Below are positions 1 to 5,697 of a stretch of DNA of 59,507 bases, in pieces. The stretch lies in IMG/VR virus record IMGVR_UViG_3300022690_002018, positions 1 through 59,507 of that record; one strand, written 5' to 3'. The stretch's first letter is position 1; each line of letters starts with the position of its first letter. The DNA is from a virus. The notes under the pieces were generated by a model that saw only the letters and a list, made by a program, of their open reading frames with translations, did not search any database and was not told where the DNA came from. Both the position numbers and the translations under genes were made by a program.

Positions 1-33
1 TTCAATATTTTTCCTCGATATTGTCTCTATCAC

Positions 34-72
34 AAAAAAGTTGATGGGACCAAGGCTCGCCATCAACTTTTT
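34..72. terminator. Bidirectional intrinsic terminator hairpin
   Basis: An 8-bp perfect stem (GTTGATGG at 40-47, CCATCAAC at 60-67) is flanked by six A on the left and five T on the right, so it gives a stem plus U-tract on either strand. On the minus strand it would end transcripts of the accessory genes (4405 to 125) before the late operon. The same hairpin is present in the right-end copy at 59397-59435. Confidence 0.75.
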
Positions 73-122
73 ATCCCAGCTAATATCCCATCATCCCACT
101 GGGACATTAGCTGGGATAAAAA
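68..122. repeat. 17-bp inverted repeat hairpin sharing the terminator T-tract
   Basis: Positions 68-84 and 106-122 are perfectly complementary (17 bp), continued by TCCCA (86-90) with TGGGA (100-104). The T-tract 68-72 belongs to this stem and also to the neighbouring terminator, so the two hairpins compete. Neither strand has a U-tract after this larger stem, so it is not itself a classical terminator. It could be an anti-terminator, a protein-binding site or a packaging element. Confidence 0.7.
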
Positions 123-124
123 CG

Positions 125-277
125 TCAAGATGGGGGTGCAATTCGATTAAGTACATGGATAACGGTTTCAATTGATTTACTCTCTTGAAGACTTAGACCA
201 TTCGTATAGATAGCAAGGTGCATCAAAGTAAGACGACACTCGCGGTATTTTTCAATGGGGTACTTATCTTCTGGCAT
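125..277 (-). CDS. Small protein downstream of the Panacea gene (50 aa)
   Basis: An ORF beginning with MPEDKYPIEKYRECRLTL starts at the ATG at 277, preceded by TTAAGGTG as ribosome binding site, four bases after the Panacea gene stops. The body is a single amphipathic helical stretch with many leucines and isoleucines, ending in PPS. The tight spacing suggests co-translation with the Panacea protein. The last 20 bases lie in the terminal repeat, so the gene is whole only at this end. No known family is assigned. Confidence 0.7.
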   Translation of the reverse strand: MPEDKYPIEKYRECRLTLMHLAIYTNGLSLQESKSIETVIHVLNRIAPPS

Positions 278-281
278 CACC

Positions 282-770
282 TTAATCCCGACAAACAAAA
301 CAAGGTTTCTCTTTTAAACCGAGCCGACGATAATACTGGGCCATCGTACCATGTGCTATTACCTTGGAACGTTCATTTTTGCTATCAACACTTCGAACAT
401 AATATTCTCTGGCAAGATGCCAGGGTTCCTCTAACGTGACCAAATTCCGCAACCATTGAGAATTCCTAAATCCATAGAATTTAAGAACACTTATAATACT
501 TTCCGATTCAAAATGACTCAGATTGAGCCGATCACCTTCTTTGAATGAACTGGGAGTCAATACAAAGAGTCCTCTATGAGCAGCATAGAGGACAGGAACC
601 ACCGGCCCCATGTTCCACGCTTCAATGTCTTCTGGGAATAAAGATTTACCGTGCCACGCAAGATGCCACGCTTGCGCATAATAGATTAGTTTTTGAAATT
701 TCACAGCGGACACAGGAGACTTTTGAAACAATATTTCTTGGGCCACATCAAAACAGGTAAGATTAGGCAT
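282..770 (-). CDS. Panacea-domain (DUF4065, SocA/GepA-like) protein
   Basis: The 162-residue protein has the family layout: N-terminal FDVAQEILF helix, the signature KLQKLIYYAQAW-type segment (here FQKLIYYAQAWHLAWHGKSL, residues about 26-45), then EAWNMGPVVPVLY. Panacea proteins act as antitoxins of diverse toxins or, in Caulobacter SocA, as a protease adaptor; phage genomes often carry them alone. No toxin-like gene is adjacent: downstream is a 50-aa helical protein, upstream two zinc-ribbon peptides. A role in neutralising host toxin-antitoxin defences is inference. The gene overlaps the upstream one by eight bases. Confidence 0.88.
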   Translation of the reverse strand: MPNLTCFDVAQEILFQKSPVSAVKFQKLIYYAQAWHLAWHGKSLFPEDIEAWNMGPVVPVLYAAHRGLFVLTPSSFKEGDRLNLSHFESESIISVLKFYGFRNSQWLRNLVTLEEPWHLAREYYVRSVDSKNERSKVIAHGTMAQYYRRLGLKEKPCFVCRD

Positions 771-966
771 GTTTTCCGAATATCCTTTTTATGCCTTTCT
801 TTACTCGTTCGAATAAAGAATCGTAATATTCAATAATAGTCTTACCTTTTGGATCACGACATGAATCGCAATGACTGCAAATATTCCACTCATTGTAAAA
901 CATACAAAAATAACCAATTATCTTACCGCAAACAGTACATCTCATTTCTTCTTTATTCTTCGTCAT
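763..966 (-). CDS. Small zinc-ribbon protein (67 aa)
   Basis: The N-terminus carries CTVCGK and, about 20 residues later, CSHCDSC, a probable four-cysteine zinc site near residues 10-36. The C-terminal half is basic (VKKGIKRIFGK). It overlaps the Panacea gene by eight bases and the upstream zinc-ribbon gene by 14, so the three are probably translated together. Function is unknown; a nucleic-acid or protein-binding adaptor is plausible. Confidence 0.65.
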   Translation of the reverse strand: MTKNKEEMRCTVCGKIIGYFCMFYNEWNICSHCDSCRDPKGKTIIEYYDSLFERVKKGIKRIFGKHA

Positions 967-1078
967 CTTCGCCTATCCAAATAGCGTGCTCATTGCAAGT
1001 AGGGCATGAATCCCATTCATCCTCACCGTACCACTCATCGCATTTAGGACACCAATACCCGCCAACATCGTCCGCCAT
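953..1078 (-). CDS. Zinc-ribbon micro-protein (41 aa)
   Basis: The ORF starts at the ATG at 1078. It has two CxxC knuckles (CPKC at residues 10-13 and CPTC at 25-28) spaced as in a rubredoxin-like zinc ribbon, and an acidic tail GEDDEE. It overlaps the following gene by 14 bases. Paired CxxC motifs in so short a peptide argue that it is real. Function unknown. Confidence 0.6.
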   Translation of the reverse strand: MADDVGGYWCPKCDEWYGEDEWDSCPTCNEHAIWIGEDDEE

Positions 1079-1130
1079 TCTATTTCTATTATAATATCCT
1101 GTTTTCGGATTATAGATTTGCCCCATGAAT

Positions 1131-1370
1131 TTATCCCAGTTTTTCCAACGCTAAAATATTAACCAAGGAATCCTCGTAAGCCTTGCAGGCAATTTCATCC
1201 CTCTTGTCATATGTGAAATGAATAACATTTGAAGTTTTTAAGTCCTCAGCAATAGTGATCTGGCTACACCCATTGCCCTCAACGTACCGTAGTTTTGCAA
1301 TGCCATGTGTGTTAAATAAATAGGTGGCCCCCTCCGCATCAACAATCTTAAGCCATTTTGTTTTTATCAT
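1131..1370 (-). CDS. Hypothetical protein (79 aa)
   Basis: Starts at the ATG at 1370 with GGAG eight bases upstream. The N-terminus (MIKTKWLKIVDAEGATYLFN) and alternating polar/hydrophobic pattern suggest a small beta-sheet protein followed by a C-terminal helix. No family recognised. It sits in the accessory minus-strand cluster. Confidence 0.55.
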   Translation of the reverse strand: MIKTKWLKIVDAEGATYLFNTHGIAKLRYVEGNGCSQITIAEDLKTSNVIHFTYDKRDEIACKAYEDSLVNILALEKLG

Positions 1371-1452
1371 TCTTTATGCTCCATAGAAGACGCAAGAGCA
1401 GGACCACATACAGGCACGTATCTGAAAACCTACTCTTTAGTGCGTCAACTGT

Positions 1453-1761
1453 TTATTTTTTTTTAGACGTAGCTTTTTCACTGGGGGCAGCTAAATACAT
1501 CGCATCAAATTTTCGCATTTCCTTAGCATCCATAACGCCCACTTTAAACAGACCCTTTGCCATTTCATAGTCAGCTTTTTCACTGGGAGCAGCTAATTTT
1601 TCACTGGGAGCAGCTAATTTTTCACTGGGAGCAGCTAAATACAACGCATCAAATTCTCGCATCTCCCTATCATCAATAACGCCCCCTTTAAACAGAATCT
1701 TTGCCATTTCATACCCAGCTTCTACTATGGGGCTTTTCATTTTTTCTAAGGATACGTTCAT
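1453..1761 (-). CDS. HigA-type N-terminal motif protein with LAAPSEK repeats
   Basis: The protein contains two copies of a motif of the form YEMAK-LFK-GV-D-EMR-FDA-YLAAPSEK, near residues 17-48 and 64-96 of the ATG-1761 form. The block resembles the region before the HTH of HigA/NadS-type antitoxins (ADLHKAGVMDKKTMREFDALCL in that family), but the HTH itself is absent. LAAPSEK occurs four times, three of them in direct tandem, reflecting a 21-base DNA repeat near 1580-1640. A GTG at 1782 is an alternative start; neither has a clear ribosome site. Interpretation: a degenerated antitoxin fragment or a dimerisation decoy. Confidence 0.55.
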   Translation of the reverse strand: MNVSLEKMKSPIVEAGYEMAKILFKGGVIDDREMREFDALYLAAPSEKLAAPSEKLAAPSEKADYEMAKGLFKVGVMDAKEMRKFDAMYLAAPSEKATSKKK

Positions 1762-1762
1762 A

Positions 1763-1990
1763 TTACAAGTACGACTTAACACTGGATGCGTAACTCTTTA
1801 ACAATTCCAAATCTTCTACGGGAATCATCGCACACATAGGCACACCATACCGCGTAATGATCACAGGCTGTTTATAGCGTCCAACAGTATTCATTAGGGA
1901 AGGCAACGTTTGTCGTGCCTTTTCTATTCCCATGTAAGGATACCCATCAGGCCATTTAGGCTCTAACTTTTTACCCAAAAGAATACCCAA
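1763..1990 (-). CDS. Phd/YefM-family antitoxin-like protein
   Basis: From residue 20 the sequence follows the Phd/YefM fold: MGIEKARQTLPSLMNTVG, then a strand-turn-strand VIITRYGVPMCAMIPVEDLE. The family binds DNA through its N-terminus and neutralises Doc, YoeB or VapC toxins through its C-terminus. Here the toxin-binding tail is very short (about 10 residues after the core) and no toxin gene follows. Start is uncertain: TTG at 1990, overlapping the upstream gene by 20 bases, or ATG at 1933 at the domain boundary. Confidence 0.75.
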   Translation of the reverse strand: MGILLGKKLEPKWPDGYPYMGIEKARQTLPSLMNTVGRYKQPVIITRYGVPMCAMIPVEDLELLKSYASSVKSYL

Positions 1991-2522
1991 GAGCTAATGT
2001 GTAGGCTTGGTTTCGCATGGGCAGCGTATCACTCACTGTGGTGATAAAGCTCACGTGTTTACTCAGATTAAAAACACCTTTCAACGTAATGCCAGGATGC
2101 TTTGTGACAAAATTATGAACACTGCCGGAAAGGCTTACAAACTCATTAAATTGAAAGACTACTCCACCTGTGTACCCCATGTTTTTTTGAGATTCCATTT
2201 TCTTCGCTTTGCTCCAATCGTAATACAGTTCGAAGAATGGTTTGACTGGACCTATGAATACGCCTATCCCTTGAGTGAATCGAAACCGAAAACGACACTC
2301 TGCGGTCCGCATGGTTCTTAGTATGCTGTAAAACTTTTGACCTTCTTTGTATTTTACTTTGAGAAAATAATCAAAGTCTTTCGTAGAAATTCCATCGTCA
2401 GAACGTACGCCTAAGCTCACTTTCCAAGAATCAATCGTTTTTGTATTGGTTGTTTTTTGTACAGCTAAGACCGAAGGCATCATCGCTAATGCCATAGAGG
2501 CTATCAATAGTTTCTTCATCAT
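1971..2522 (-). CDS. Predicted outer-membrane beta-barrel protein
   Basis: 183 aa with a clear Sec signal peptide (MMKKLLIASMALAMMPSVLA, likely cleaved after residue 20). The mature part consists of alternating-residue strands rich in F, Y and G (KPFFELYYDW, GYTGGVVFQF, YTLALGYSFG) and ends in an aromatic-containing strand, as outer-membrane barrels do. About 160 mature residues fit an eight-stranded barrel. No closer family recognised. Its position in a phage accessory block suggests alteration of the host surface, for example superinfection exclusion. It is strong evidence for a Gram-negative host. Confidence 0.75.
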   Translation of the reverse strand: MMKKLLIASMALAMMPSVLAVQKTTNTKTIDSWKVSLGVRSDDGISTKDFDYFLKVKYKEGQKFYSILRTMRTAECRFRFRFTQGIGVFIGPVKPFFELYYDWSKAKKMESQKNMGYTGGVVFQFNEFVSLSGSVHNFVTKHPGITLKGVFNLSKHVSFITTVSDTLPMRNQAYTLALGYSFG

Positions 2523-2542
2523 TTTATTTTTCCTTTTGAGTT

Positions 2543-2595
2543 TTTTATATAAACCGTAGACATTGATTGTGCCGATGTCTACGGTTTATATAAAA
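2543..2595. repeat. Perfect 21-bp inverted repeat upstream of the outer-membrane protein gene
   Basis: Positions 2543-2563 and 2575-2595 are exact reverse complements around an 11-base spacer. It lies 20 bases upstream of the start of the 1971-2522 gene and downstream of the 2629 gene. Neither side ends in a convincing T-tract, so an operator or cruciform is as likely as a terminator. Confidence 0.8.
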
Positions 2596-2628
2596 CAGTA
2601 AACATAGATAGTATTTAATAGCCGCTTA

Positions 2629-2856
2629 TTATCTCACAGAGTGCCTGTTTTTCCAATAAGACAAACATTCATACAGAAGCTCAGCAATTAATTCTAAGCG
2701 GTCTTCTATCCCCTCAAGGGCTTCAATACCTGCACCTTCTCCAACACTTTTCAATCCCTCCATACCTGTGTTTTCTTGGATATCAGCCCATATGCTTTGT
2801 CGTTCTTTAGTTTTATGAGCACGCATCTTATCTAATCGAGCTTCAATTTCTTTCAA
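2629..2856 (-). CDS. Hypothetical helical protein (75 aa)
   Basis: A TTG start at 2856 is chosen because AAGGGGAG lies seven bases upstream and because it clears the upstream gene, which stops at 2873. The longer ATG at 2928 would overlap by 56 bases with no good ribosome site. The product is charged and helical (LKEIEARLDKMRAHKTKE), with a short glycine-rich middle (GLKSVGEGAGIEAL) and a second helix. No family recognised. Confidence 0.55.
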   Translation of the reverse strand: MKEIEARLDKMRAHKTKERQSIWADIQENTGMEGLKSVGEGAGIEALEGIEDRLELIAELLYECLSYWKNRHSVR

Positions 2857-2872
2857 TTTCTTTCTCCCCTTA

Positions 2873-3154
2873 TTAATTAACGGTATCTGATCCTTCAACC
2901 ACCGTGGGTTTATCTCGATATGTTTCATTATAATATTCTTTAAATATAGCCATAGCATCAATCACTGTTTGTCCAAAAGAAATTAACGCTTTTGCCGCAT
3001 CACTAGTAAAGCGTCCGTGCATCAAATCCACTATCTGTTTCGAAACTTCATCCGAATCTTTAGAGTTAGTCATCCCTTTAATAATTAATCCCAGTAGTTG
3101 TTCATCGGGGTCTAATTGATTAAACAATTCTCCCTCAGTTTCTTTTATTTCCAT
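2873..3154 (-). CDS. Hypothetical protein, paralogue of the next gene (93 aa)
   Basis: Helical, acidic protein. It aligns along its whole length with the product of 3167-3451: shared layout D(E/K)LL-L, SDEV at mid-protein, F-KxYYxxxYR and a common end in TVN. The two arose by tandem duplication. No family recognised; the pair may form a heterodimer. Confidence 0.65.
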   Translation of the reverse strand: MEIKETEGELFNQLDPDEQLLGLIIKGMTNSKDSDEVSKQIVDLMHGRFTSDAAKALISFGQTVIDAMAIFKEYYNETYRDKPTVVEGSDTVN

Positions 3155-3166
3155 TTAATATTCTCC

Positions 3167-3451
3167 TCAGTTAACCGTATTAGTGCCTTTTACAAGCTTA
3201 GAATTCTCACGATAACTATTTCTGTAGTATTGTTTAAACATACCAATTGAGTGACATACATTGTCCATCAGCATTAGCAAGCCTTTGGCTTCACTCTCAG
3301 TAAAATGAAAATTCATTAACTTACCTAACTCCTCTGCGACTTCATCAGACATATCTTTTTTATTCCATTGTTTCATCATCAGTGCTAGCAATTTATCAGC
3401 ACCCGTTAATACGTCCAACATCTCATTTTGTAATTTGTCTACTGTTATCAT
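3167..3451 (-). CDS. Hypothetical protein, paralogue of the gene at 2873 (94 aa)
   Basis: Starts at the ATG at 3451 and ends in KLVKGTNTVN, matching VVEGSDTVN of its paralogue. It is preceded by a 100-base leader that folds into a closed multi-hairpin RNA (3478-3558) and by a G-rich stretch with GGGGGAGGG as ribosome site. Function unknown. Confidence 0.65.
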   Translation of the reverse strand: MITVDKLQNEMLDVLTGADKLLALMMKQWNKKDMSDEVAEELGKLMNFHFTESEAKGLLMLMDNVCHSIGMFKQYYRNSYRENSKLVKGTNTVN

Positions 3452-3477
3452 TTTTAAATCCCTCCCCCTTTAATGGA

Positions 3478-3558
3478 GGGCATAGGCAAGCTCGTCACGA
3501 GACGATGGGAACTACCTGTCATCGCCCTGAATAAGCTTTAATCTAAGTGCCTATGCCC
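3478..3558 (-). ncRNA. Candidate structured leader RNA (three-way junction)
   Basis: On the minus strand an 11-bp closing stem (GGGCATAGGCA with TGCCTATGCCC, plus-strand positions 3478-3488 and 3548-3558) encloses two smaller hairpins: CGATG with CATCG (with an internal GG/CC extension) and CTCG with CGAG. It fills the whole gap between the stop of the 46-aa gene (stop codon at 3551-3553, inside the closing stem) and the gene starting at 3451. It does not match a riboswitch consensus I can recall. It could be a cis-regulator, a processing site or an independent small RNA; strand is inferred from gene direction. Confidence 0.5.
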
Positions 3559-3691
3559 CTTGAACGCGATTTAAATACTCATTGTATTCAATTTCTTCCG
3601 ATAGATTAGCAGTTAGAGAGCCAATATTGCTCAAATTTTCATCAATTTGCGTTACCAACTCATTTATCTCGTTTTGAAAATCCTTGTCCAT
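3551..3691 (-). CDS. Small helical protein beginning MDKDFQ (46 aa)
   Basis: Starts at the ATG at 3691, five bases after the previous gene ends, with GGAG before TAACGTTA. The product is an acidic coiled helix (ELVTQIDENLSNIGSL). The start region, about 39 bases including the ribosome site and the first codons, is nearly identical to that of the gene at 3697-3867, so the pair arose by duplication of the 5' end. Function unknown. Confidence 0.6.
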   Translation of the reverse strand: MDKDFQNEINELVTQIDENLSNIGSLTANLSEEIEYNEYLNRVQGA

Positions 3692-3696
3692 TAACG

Positions 3697-3867
3697 TTAC
3701 TCCTTTGTTTTATGAATAAATTGTTCTATCATTTTCTTTAGTTTTGGAAAATCTTCGTGAAGCTGCTCAACAATACGGTCAGAGTCATATTGCCAATCAG
3801 GCAGACGCTTTAACACTTTTTCAAATTCTTCTAACGCTCCCTCAATCATTTGAAAATCCTTGTCCAT
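3697..3867 (-). CDS. Small helical protein beginning MDKDFQ (56 aa)
   Basis: Starts at the ATG at 3867 and shares MDKDFQ and its upstream sequence with the gene at 3551-3691; the rest differs. The protein is predicted helical (EGALEEFEKVLKRL, then KLKKMIEQFI). Its GGAG near the stop doubles as the ribosome site of the next gene. Function unknown. Confidence 0.6.
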   Translation of the reverse strand: MDKDFQMIEGALEEFEKVLKRLPDWQYDSDRIVEQLHEDFPKLKKMIEQFIHKTKE

Positions 3868-3925
3868 TAACGTTACTCTTTTGTTTTAACTTACCCTTTC
3901 AGAATATCAATGAATATTTATTATG

Positions 3926-4405
3926 TCAAGACTTCTTTACATTCCCTTTAATCCGGCTACGCTTCTTGTATTTCCTAGAATAGGTAGCTTCAGCAATAGG
4001 ATGTGCAAAAAAAGGTTTGCCCTCTCTCCTGTCCTCCTCTATTTTTGCCGACTCTCGATATATCTCAGTAAACTGATCCACCTCAACAATAACTCCCAGT
4101 ACCTTGCCGCGACGTTTAAGGAAAACCCAATTACCGCTATGACATACTTCGTTCACTACCTCCGACATTTCTGCTCTAAACTTCCCCATACTTAAATGAA
4201 TCTCTGTTGGCTCTTTATCTACAAGAAAATGAGACGTGTCACATATCTCCTTAAAATCCTCTGCCCCAATCAACACAGCAAGAGGTCTATTCGGTGACAT
4301 AAGAATGATACGATGGCTGCCATATCCCACCTGGTTTAGTACTTCCCCCAAAGTCTCTCTTAATTCCGTCAGTTTCATAAATCGCGTTATTGGCGCACTT
4401 CCCAT
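3926..4405 (-). CDS. Tandem double Phd/YefM-domain protein
   Basis: 159 aa with two Phd/YefM-like units. Unit 1 is at about residues 8-62 (FMKLTELRETLGEVLNQV, strand-turn RIILMSPNRPLAVLIGAEDF). Unit 2 is at about 72-122 (MGKFRAEMSEVVNEVCHSG, WVFLKRRGKVLGVIVEVDQF). The tail is basic (YSRKYKKRSRIKGNVKKS), suiting DNA binding. Phd proteins usually dimerise on DNA, so this looks like a covalent dimer. It starts at the ATG at 4405 with AGGAG eight bases upstream and is the first gene leftward from the control region; no toxin partner is present. Confidence 0.78.
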   Translation of the reverse strand: MGSAPITRFMKLTELRETLGEVLNQVGYGSHRIILMSPNRPLAVLIGAEDFKEICDTSHFLVDKEPTEIHLSMGKFRAEMSEVVNEVCHSGNWVFLKRRGKVLGVIVEVDQFTEIYRESAKIEEDRREGKPFFAHPIAEATYSRKYKKRSRIKGNVKKS

Positions 4406-4520
4406 ATTCTTTTCTCCTATTTAATATTCAGTAAGTTCAGACAGTTTAACTGAAATAGGGATAATAATCAATCTCCGAAACGGGAATTCCCGGTTCGAAC
4501 CCAATTCTCACAGATGCAAG

Positions 4521-4543
4521 TGTAACGATGTGGGATCGTTACA
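4521..4543. promoter_or_regulatory. Palindromic operator TGTAACGAT-N5-ATCGTTACA
   Basis: A perfect 9-5-9 palindrome. Related half-sites occur at 4641-4656 and 4773-4788 (inside the long inverted repeat arms), at 4889-4910 (imperfect full site) and near 5059-5068. The repetition suggests a phage DNA-binding protein; the tandem-Phd protein encoded next door is one candidate. Confidence 0.65.
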
Positions 4544-4616
4544 TTAAAAATGTTATAAAACAATAACTTAAAAAATAATTTGTAATTATTCTCAAAATAA
4601 GAAATGCAAACAAGCC

Positions 4617-4812
4617 TTATAAAACAATAGGTTATCAATGTGTAACGATGTTACGATCTTATTCACCTAAAACCCCTGTAATATATAAATATAAATAAAT
4701 AATATAAGTAAATACTTCTTTACATGCTTTCTATTTTTTTTATATTTCTATACCTTTTGAGTGTGAATAAGATCGTAACATCGTTACACATTGATAACCT
4801 ATTGTTTTATAA
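4617..4812. repeat. Perfect 50-bp inverted repeat around an AT-rich core
   Basis: Positions 4617-4666 are the exact reverse complement of 4763-4812. The 96-base spacer is almost entirely A and T in its middle (for example 4680-4713). Both arms contain GTAACGATGTTAC-like sites. Such perfection over 50 bases implies selection or recent duplication/inversion. Could act as an origin (duplex unwinding element) or as a divergent operator. Confidence 0.85.
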
Positions 4813-4959
4813 AGACTTTCTCAAAGTGAGAATTAGTATAAATTTATCATAATCTATACTAAGTTACTGTTTTATAATAGTTTTTATGATACGATGTGAG
4901 GTCGTTACATTGGCATTTTATAGGGGATTATTGGCTATTAGAGCCTGAAAAGTAAAGAG

Positions 4960-5000
4960 AACTCTACAATACCGTTAACGGTCAGTTCATATGTAGAGTT
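4960..5000. repeat. Hairpin with inner 12-bp palindrome
   Basis: AACTCTACA (4960-4968) pairs with TGTAGAGTT (4992-5000) and encloses the perfect palindrome ACCGTTAACGGT (4971-4982). It lies between the long inverted repeat and the rightward promoter. Probably a regulator-binding site. Confidence 0.6.
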
Positions 5001-5115
5001 TTCTTTACGTACAAAACTCTTTACAATCTGTTAATACGCCACTAATGGACTATTCATGATCGTAACATTCGGTAAAGAGTTTTGTACTTCTCTAGATATT
5101 ATACGTAAAGGGTTC

Positions 5116-5144
5116 TTTACATCCTCCCTCAAATAAGCTATACT
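5116..5144 (+). promoter_or_regulatory. Early promoter P1 (TTTACA-N17-TATACT)
   Basis: Good -35 and -10 hexamers with 17-base spacing, 37 bases before the ATG at 5181. The stretch from TTTACATCCT to AAGTGGGATAA and AAAAACAAGGA is almost the same as at 5698-5755, so promoter plus leader is duplicated. Confidence 0.75.
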
Positions 5145-5180
5145 GATTAAGTGGGATAACAAAAACAAGGAAACCAAATA

Positions 5181-5690
5181 ATGAAAGACAGTATAGAAAA
5201 TCCTGAAATATTAAATATTGAGCTGCATCAAACACTCGAACAGACAGCACATGAATTCCATGAACAGTACGACGTTCCCGATCCTTTTAAGCACTTTATT
5301 TCTGATTTTTTAATGGAAATACACGCAGCTTATGTAAAGCTGCAAGTGCAAATTATTCAATTAAAAGGGAGAGAAAGCAAACCGATAAACCCTCCAAGGG
5401 TTAGAATTAGTTATGAGGAAGAACTATGCTATATATTGGACCGATTCAGTTTTGAAGCCATACAAAACTATCGATGGTTTTTAAATGACTCAGGCAGCAC
5501 CTTACCGAATTTAGAACTGGGCAAGTTAAACGCATTATTAAGCACCCTTCAAAGTACCCTGGGTTTGTTCAATAAAATGTTTAGTATGACAAGAAAAGAG
5601 TACGACCCCTCCTTCCAGGAAGAAGTAAACGATAGCTTTGGGGCACTGATGTGCGAAAAACAATACGGAATCAGACCGGATAATAAGTAA
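5181..5690 (+). CDS. Hypothetical early protein (169 aa)
   Basis: First rightward gene after the control region, with CAAGGA before the ATG. The protein is acidic and mostly helical with heptad-like leucine spacing in the middle (LMEIHAAYVKLQVQIIQLKG) and near LGKLNALLSTLQSTLGL. No family recognised. Its own strong promoter suggests an immediate-early role. Confidence 0.7.
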   Translation: MKDSIENPEILNIELHQTLEQTAHEFHEQYDVPDPFKHFISDFLMEIHAAYVKLQVQIIQLKGRESKPINPPRVRISYEEELCYILDRFSFEAIQNYRWFLNDSGSTLPNLELGKLNALLSTLQSTLGLFNKMFSMTRKEYDPSFQEEVNDSFGALMCEKQYGIRPDNK

Positions 5691-5697
5691 AGAGCTC

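Larger units (their letters stand above)
1..144. repeat. Direct terminal repeat, left copy
   Basis: The 144 bases are identical to 59364-59507. Exact identity of both ends of a phage-sized contig with complete gene complement indicates a circular assembly or a circularly permuted, terminally redundant genome. It contains a bidirectional terminator hairpin (34-72), a second long hairpin (68-122) and the last 20 bases of the small gene at 125-277. An assembler overlap is the simplest explanation; a physical terminal repeat used in packaging is the alternative. Confidence 0.97.
4406..5115. promoter_or_regulatory. Non-coding control region or possible replication origin
   Basis: About 700 bases without a credible gene separate divergent transcription units. 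It holds a short palindrome CAGTTTAACTG (4442-4452); two abutting 10-bp palindromes GGGAATTCCC and GGTTCGAACC (4482-4501); several GTAACGAT-type sites; a 50-bp inverted repeat around a very AT-rich 96-base core; and a hairpin with an inner palindrome (4960-5000). Iterated palindromes beside an AT-rich core resemble a replication origin or an operator cluster. No initiator gene is adjacent; the choice cannot be made from sequence. Confidence 0.65.

Noticed and set aside
3478-3558. Self-cleaving ribozyme (hammerhead or twister)
   Set aside because: The CUGANGA/GAAA hammerhead core and twister conserved bases are absent; only the stem layout is supported.
4482-4501. GGTTCGAACC looked like a tRNA T-arm or an attP in a tRNA 3' end
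   Set aside because: No matching acceptor, D or anticodon stems on either strand; it is simply two adjacent 10-bp palindromes, and no integrase gene exists.
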